Below are positions 35,501-37,493 of a stretch of 37,493 nucleotides of DNA, in pieces. The DNA is taken from positions 1-37,493 of IMG/VR virus record IMGVR_UViG_3300025818_000062. One strand, 5' to 3'. How positions within the stretch are numbered: the stretch's first letter is position 1; each line of letters starts with the position of its first letter. The stretch is from a virus. The position numbers and the translations under genes were made by a program. The notes under the pieces were generated by a model. It was not told where the DNA came from and did not search any database. It saw only the letters and a list, made by a program, of their open reading frames with translations.

Positions 35501-37493
35501 GTGGAGCGACACAGAAAAACAAAAGATGAAGAGGTCATAGAAGGTGTTTCTTCCGCAAAGAATTCTTGGGAGAAACAGATTATTAGATACGCCGTCAAGA
35601 GAGCTCAGGAGAACGGGGATAAGGTTGTTAGACTCCCCACCGAAAAAACCGCCGCTGACGTTCAGTGGTGGGATATGGATGACACGGACCTTCAGGAATA
35701 TATGAGTGACGAGTTTGGTGTAGATACTGATATGGGAGGACCAATGACTCAAGGGATGCTTGAGGAACAAAGACAAAAACAAGGCCCACTTAGAAAGCGA
35801 TACAGAGACCTTCCCAAGACGTTGCGATCCATCGGGCTTGATTCTAGACTTGTAAGAGACGAGAATGGCAATAAATGGTACGAGGTTGATGTACCAGCTC
35901 CAGACTATCGGATGGTTATGTTCTCCAAATCTTCTGGCAGAAACAACCTTGGGGATATAGGAGGTGCTACATGGGATATGCGCGAGCAGAGCAATATGGC
36001 TGACTTTGCTGACGTGTGGCTTACAAGACTCCAGGATAAGTACCGAAGGGTATTTAAGTTGCAGGAAGACGTAGCTAAAGGCACGCAAGGACAGGTTAGA
36101 AAGGAGGAGGATTTCAGGATGGCTGAGGAGCTTATGTATGGTAAGGCTGCCAATGATCTCGAAAGACTCGATCAAGCCACGAAAGACATCTCTAACAAGT
36201 TGAAAAACAATGGGTTGACTGTTCAGGATCTTGATGAGTACATGTATAACCTCCACGTAGAGGAACGTAACGCCGTCATTAGTGAACGCACCGAGGGTAA
36301 GAACCAAAACGGTAGTGGTAAAACAAACGAACAAGCAGCTGAGTATTTTGCTAATCTGTCCGAGGATAAGAGAGGTAAGCTTGAGGATGTAGCTAAGACA
36401 GTAAGGCTAATACAGCAAGACACCAGAGACGCTATGGTTAACCTTGGTCTTGAGACTCAAGAAACCATCGACGCTTTTGAAGAAATGTTCAGTAACTACG
36501 TACCGCTACAGGGTAGGGCAAACGACGAGGGCGACCTTGGTTACTCACCATACCCTAATGGAGGTACTGGGTATAGCGTTACAGGAAGCACAACAAAGCG
36601 AGCAAAAGGTAGAGGCACTCAGGCCGACAACATTGTAGCTCAGGTTATTTCGCAGAACGCAGCAGTGCGCATCAAGGGTCGTACCAATGAGGCTATGAAC
36701 GCCCTGTATAAGCTCGTGGAGAATAACCCGAATCCAGATGTATGGCAGGTGCTAGACAAAGAGGAGAACGGGTACAAGAATGACGATCCGAATATCGTTT
36801 CTGTACGTGTAGACGGAGTACAAAAGGCTATTAGATTCAAAGACCCATCATACGCGCAAGCACTTAGGTCTATGAACCTACCACAGACTAATCACTTCGT
36901 TAAGATGATGGGGTCGCTTAACTCATGGCTGCGGGCAGCGTTCACATCTAGAAACCCTGAATTCATTCTCAGTAACTTCTCACGCGATATCCAGTCAGCT
37001 ATATTCAATGCATCCGCAGAAACAGACATCGAGGGTGGATTCCTGAACGGAACGGACGCTATGGGTAAGATATTCAAGATGGTGGGTCCATCCTTGAAGA
37101 CCCTTGTGCGTAATGAGGTTGGTGCTTCACCTGATCCGCTTATCATGAAGTACTACGAGCAATTCAAGGAGGATGGCGGTAAGACTGGATGGGCGTACCA
37201 GAAAAGCTTAGAGGACATTGCTGCTGAATTAGAGATTGATGATAGTGGTAAGACTGGCGCACAAAAGATTATAGGCGGGGTTAAAGGAGCTCTTGAGTTT
37301 ATAGAAGGTATGAACGATGCATTTGAGAACAGCATACGTCTATCGGCCTATATCGCAGCGAGAGAAGGCGGTATAAGCAGAGAGAAATCAGCTCAATTTG
37401 CTAAGAACATTACAGTAAACTTCAATAAGCAAGGGGAGTGGGGTGCAGCTGTTAACGCTACATACCTCTTCTTTAATGCGTCTGTTCAGGGTT
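29561..37493 (+). CDS. Giant polyvalent virion protein (>=2644 aa, 3' end outside window)
   Basis: One frame is open from the ATG at 29561 to the edge: 2644 codons and no stop. Order: helical N-terminus with hydrophobic stretches (about 281-310 and further ones near 480-545) that may insert in membrane; an acidic disordered linker (about 700-770) containing QLSLF (735-739), a sliding-clamp-type motif; a helical region; then three strings EISFSRTSG (1269-1277), EISFSRASG (1634-1642) and MVMFSKSSG (2118-2126) dividing the rest. The 1643-2117 part has ELQSD (1777-1781) and SWEKQIIRYAVKRAQENG (2002-2019), like the EIQSD-type domain of phage polyvalent proteins. The part after 2126 has AAFTSRNPEFILSNFSRD and, at the edge, NFNKQGEWGAA...FFNASVQG, like polyvalent domain LPD38. 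Position after the cargo genes suggests ejection into the host. A virion RNA polymerase is a rejected alternative: no DxDGD-like motif was seen. Confidence 0.85.
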   Translation, partial: MDEKDLQNYIEWAKRGNLSNKAAARYFQLSGLTGDDFNAAMSQMPVDVDPNVYIKEEEKQPDPYAGFQPMEQEQIKGMFDNDLNLINGSVVQQSEEEAVNFLRNKYNRYGFQFDESIPGADFIKVTAPNGETSRFKFGEYAESPYEQEVQREYQTRTEDLVSFMNKNMIEDADSINDLAKANFLGTTVFDDYESIENESLAIENESKKVQEGLRQYDEFLNAYEVALSQNDKESADKIASDLRDIKKDLENQQASISRRADAYTSNVGRYFSLKEDQGSTIGMMLYPFMGPGVESVIEGLSQIGLAIGKVASDIPEKGIYALSDQSFARAYDKAAKEADWTDWADMVRSGYGLSEERVEEFQRRNILTQVYSGAMQSLPSFVSPSRYFNTIALVGQTMRHADDMMSGEEWDDVSPESKAKFILPYVSSQVVLERLGFRQMKAFSGFTNRLVSRAIGKAGANLSSKTLYEIIEQDVKSSLGRAGLAAGASFFAEAETGLLQEISSEALKQAYNRWGEKTNNFEVAESTNEFVKQVLTAALHEGLGGFMLGAPGIYRAGKTSFSDEDMLKLNVMRNEQILDILDAKDRMDVVSGKMTPKEYANRKKKNKELHDIVRQIPEDANTSTQKQLFRLLQRESDLKNRVGSKGDRMSAREQTELLDVQNKIKKIGADYQQMSPEEKQQEIKEITQPITPTGGTVVETANGQKVEIQPEEVTIEEDAANQAMEEAPQSEEGAQLSLFDETEGMAEPQAEEPSTEQPAQEPQQRKEDVADFAEIEVEGMTPEGLAEAGFSPEFQAIIGRVIKAVGKLPGGKGQIIRNHRTKASIDAYSNEAERLALESQGRGNEFVPIQFGEFVYGFVNIVNGQPTEVHLLDTNSAEFVESVKEAARKLNLSYAIPSATDLVSEELITHYMLYDMFGKNGTKREEFYNKLKELSKNNPALKALIDRVRSDYFKASEAKKQEEVIAAFFIDYRKEPSRYRSVWQRIKDWFNNLFAGNRVINNEQDLFAVANQVVNILKGKSVKLDVQPGAAPPQQQADEVSQSRQRGEFTYLQNETIYYDFDREAGVEYMEWATAPPPVPQKIKVNDFYHFRNWYNKMTANQEYPGIITNMYIIKDGKRQKVNPPKPKTDAEGNKVVMQRMPTRAQIKSQRFVTEQGDIAESRRQYSEMIKEVGDLLQNSVLAGQASLQDFYPEGKANLRRGEQDFEGLIIAKKNIQAAIDSGITEDQLKEMRGTASYVSKQKHPELFNMSGIKRFNEAGQGDIISDGEISFSRTSGYEASKEHIKHFTGGKKELKGSREDLNGKRGVSVGFDTSYIEREKKNPSGIKKQSSLKLSGKGVKPELKGNEIISTHLNPRDAASVIRSLEVQANLDALSKRLKAGERGEVVLTFNSLNLDSIAANPYVAATIALELKKNILEGIEKGNQMEWVVEKVQDILNTTTSNIGYTSFEGGKEMVVQKIRQAYADREKETPTKTLSEAFEDVWVLKNGTQDVIEILDSFIKGEVRDPFATSKKSFIDKIAKIIGYEKALDFAQKNDFLDPFLNDENSGHIIAYRTIPYIVREDVGVDLGLVSAKIPNDIGFKGAIVSKTKKFETRMKFMLELIPINESYKDFKGSTIGETQTESARGNVKGEISFSRASGRVSQKVVDVSGVKGVPVNSLLQIMGKASKAEQAVLQSLLSVYPNVKFIPKEDVDEFFEKKMLQPLDEVRDHADYGLDRLYGRRYRKLVATTVPFLGDPEIYGTAGVYGDHFDYPVHAHMRMFTDPEQPGVLYVSELQSDTYQKGLENSFGRGQLPESVIIQQYASDEFDVSVQNLEFLKHILENYDDFRSELISAAGGKENAFNADWWDDVLQGVENVSDERAGDAPNVASLLSNTLKNDPNFNVRALRILLRQFAMSNLNAPVNSTEKQIEDIINDHFNKYPFVQPGEKNNLGGFASDLVITIDYMADAVADIAIGEELADASHKERMAFYDDTVKVVERHRKTKDEEVIEGVSSAKNSWEKQIIRYAVKRAQENGDKVVRLPTEKTAADVQWWDMDDTDLQEYMSDEFGVDTDMGGPMTQGMLEEQRQKQGPLRKRYRDLPKTLRSIGLDSRLVRDENGNKWYEVDVPAPDYRMVMFSKSSGRNNLGDIGGATWDMREQSNMADFADVWLTRLQDKYRRVFKLQEDVAKGTQGQVRKEEDFRMAEELMYGKAANDLERLDQATKDISNKLKNNGLTVQDLDEYMYNLHVEERNAVISERTEGKNQNGSGKTNEQAAEYFANLSEDKRGKLEDVAKTVRLIQQDTRDAMVNLGLETQETIDAFEEMFSNYVPLQGRANDEGDLGYSPYPNGGTGYSVTGSTTKRAKGRGTQADNIVAQVISQNAAVRIKGRTNEAMNALYKLVENNPNPDVWQVLDKEENGYKNDDPNIVSVRVDGVQKAIRFKDPSYAQALRSMNLPQTNHFVKMMGSLNSWLRAAFTSRNPEFILSNFSRDIQSAIFNASAETDIEGGFLNGTDAMGKIFKMVGPSLKTLVRNEVGASPDPLIMKYYEQFKEDGGKTGWAYQKSLEDIAAELEIDDSGKTGAQKIIGGVKGALEFIEGMNDAFENSIRLSAYIAAREGGISREKSAQFAKNITVNFNKQGEWGAAVNATYLFFNASVQG

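Noticed and set aside
35384-36334. Long minus-strand open frame (316 codons) inside the giant gene
   Set aside because: It lies wholly antisense to the well-supported giant + frame, has a Leu/Ser/Val/Ile-rich composition typical of a reverse-complement shadow, and has no promoter or start context of its own.
29561-37493. Virion RNA polymerase as the identity of the giant gene
   Set aside because: Large virion polymerases occur in N4 and crAss-like phages, but I found no DxDGD-like or T7-type catalytic motif, while polyvalent-protein strings are clear.

Overview
This window looks like the late (virion assembly) region of a tailed phage, probably a podovirus infecting a member of the Bacteroidota. 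All real genes are on the + strand and tightly packed, many with TAATG, TGATG or ATGA stop/start overlaps. No gap between genes reaches 100 bases, and I saw no tRNA, CRISPR array, integrase or insertion sequence. The host inference rests on repeated TATATTTG/TATCTTTG boxes (the Bacteroidota -7 consensus is TAnnTTTG) in front of genes, and on A/T-rich leaders without Shine-Dalgarno sequences. The virion type is inferred from a short-tail set (adaptor, ring and nozzle-like proteins) followed by large internal or ejection-type proteins. The nozzle-like protein and the capsid protein recall crAss-like and Cellulophaga podoviruses, but no search was run.

Layout. 1-1787: large terminase, cut by the left edge. 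1794-11009: portal, a small beta-rich protein, a fibre (808 aa), two small genes (one a membrane protein) and a second, paralogous fibre (1040 aa), closed by a strong terminator. 11065-16831: a small basic protein, two large tail or appendage proteins (718 and 1028 aa) and a 61-aa protein. 16886-20276: a small structural protein, a scaffold-like protein, the major capsid protein, a UUCG hairpin and a probable decoration protein, closed by a terminator. 20366-21193: a 275-aa protein with a basic GRP N-terminus, closed by a terminator. 21248-27137: adaptor, ring and nozzle. 27142-29531: two internal virion/ejection proteins. 29549 to the right edge: one uninterrupted giant gene of at least 2644 codons, still open at the end, with signatures of phage polyvalent proteins.

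How the genes work together. Terminase and portal package DNA; scaffold and capsid protein build the head; adaptor, ring and nozzle form the short tail; the two paralogous fibres and the 718/1028-aa proteins probably bind the cell-surface polysaccharide; the 313-aa, 479-aa and giant proteins are probably carried in the virion and delivered into the cell.

Most notable points: (1) a TAnnTTTG box exactly 4 nt before ATG at four genes, suggesting leaderless late transcripts; (2) a giant polyvalent protein with three FS(R/K)xSG strings at domain borders and a QLSLF sliding-clamp-type motif in an acidic linker; (3) five fibre modules resembling the beta-sandwich of GH54 arabinofuranosidase, plus two degenerate copies; (4) a sharply bounded, in-phase 107-bp near-identical tract between the two fibre genes, consistent with gene conversion or module exchange.
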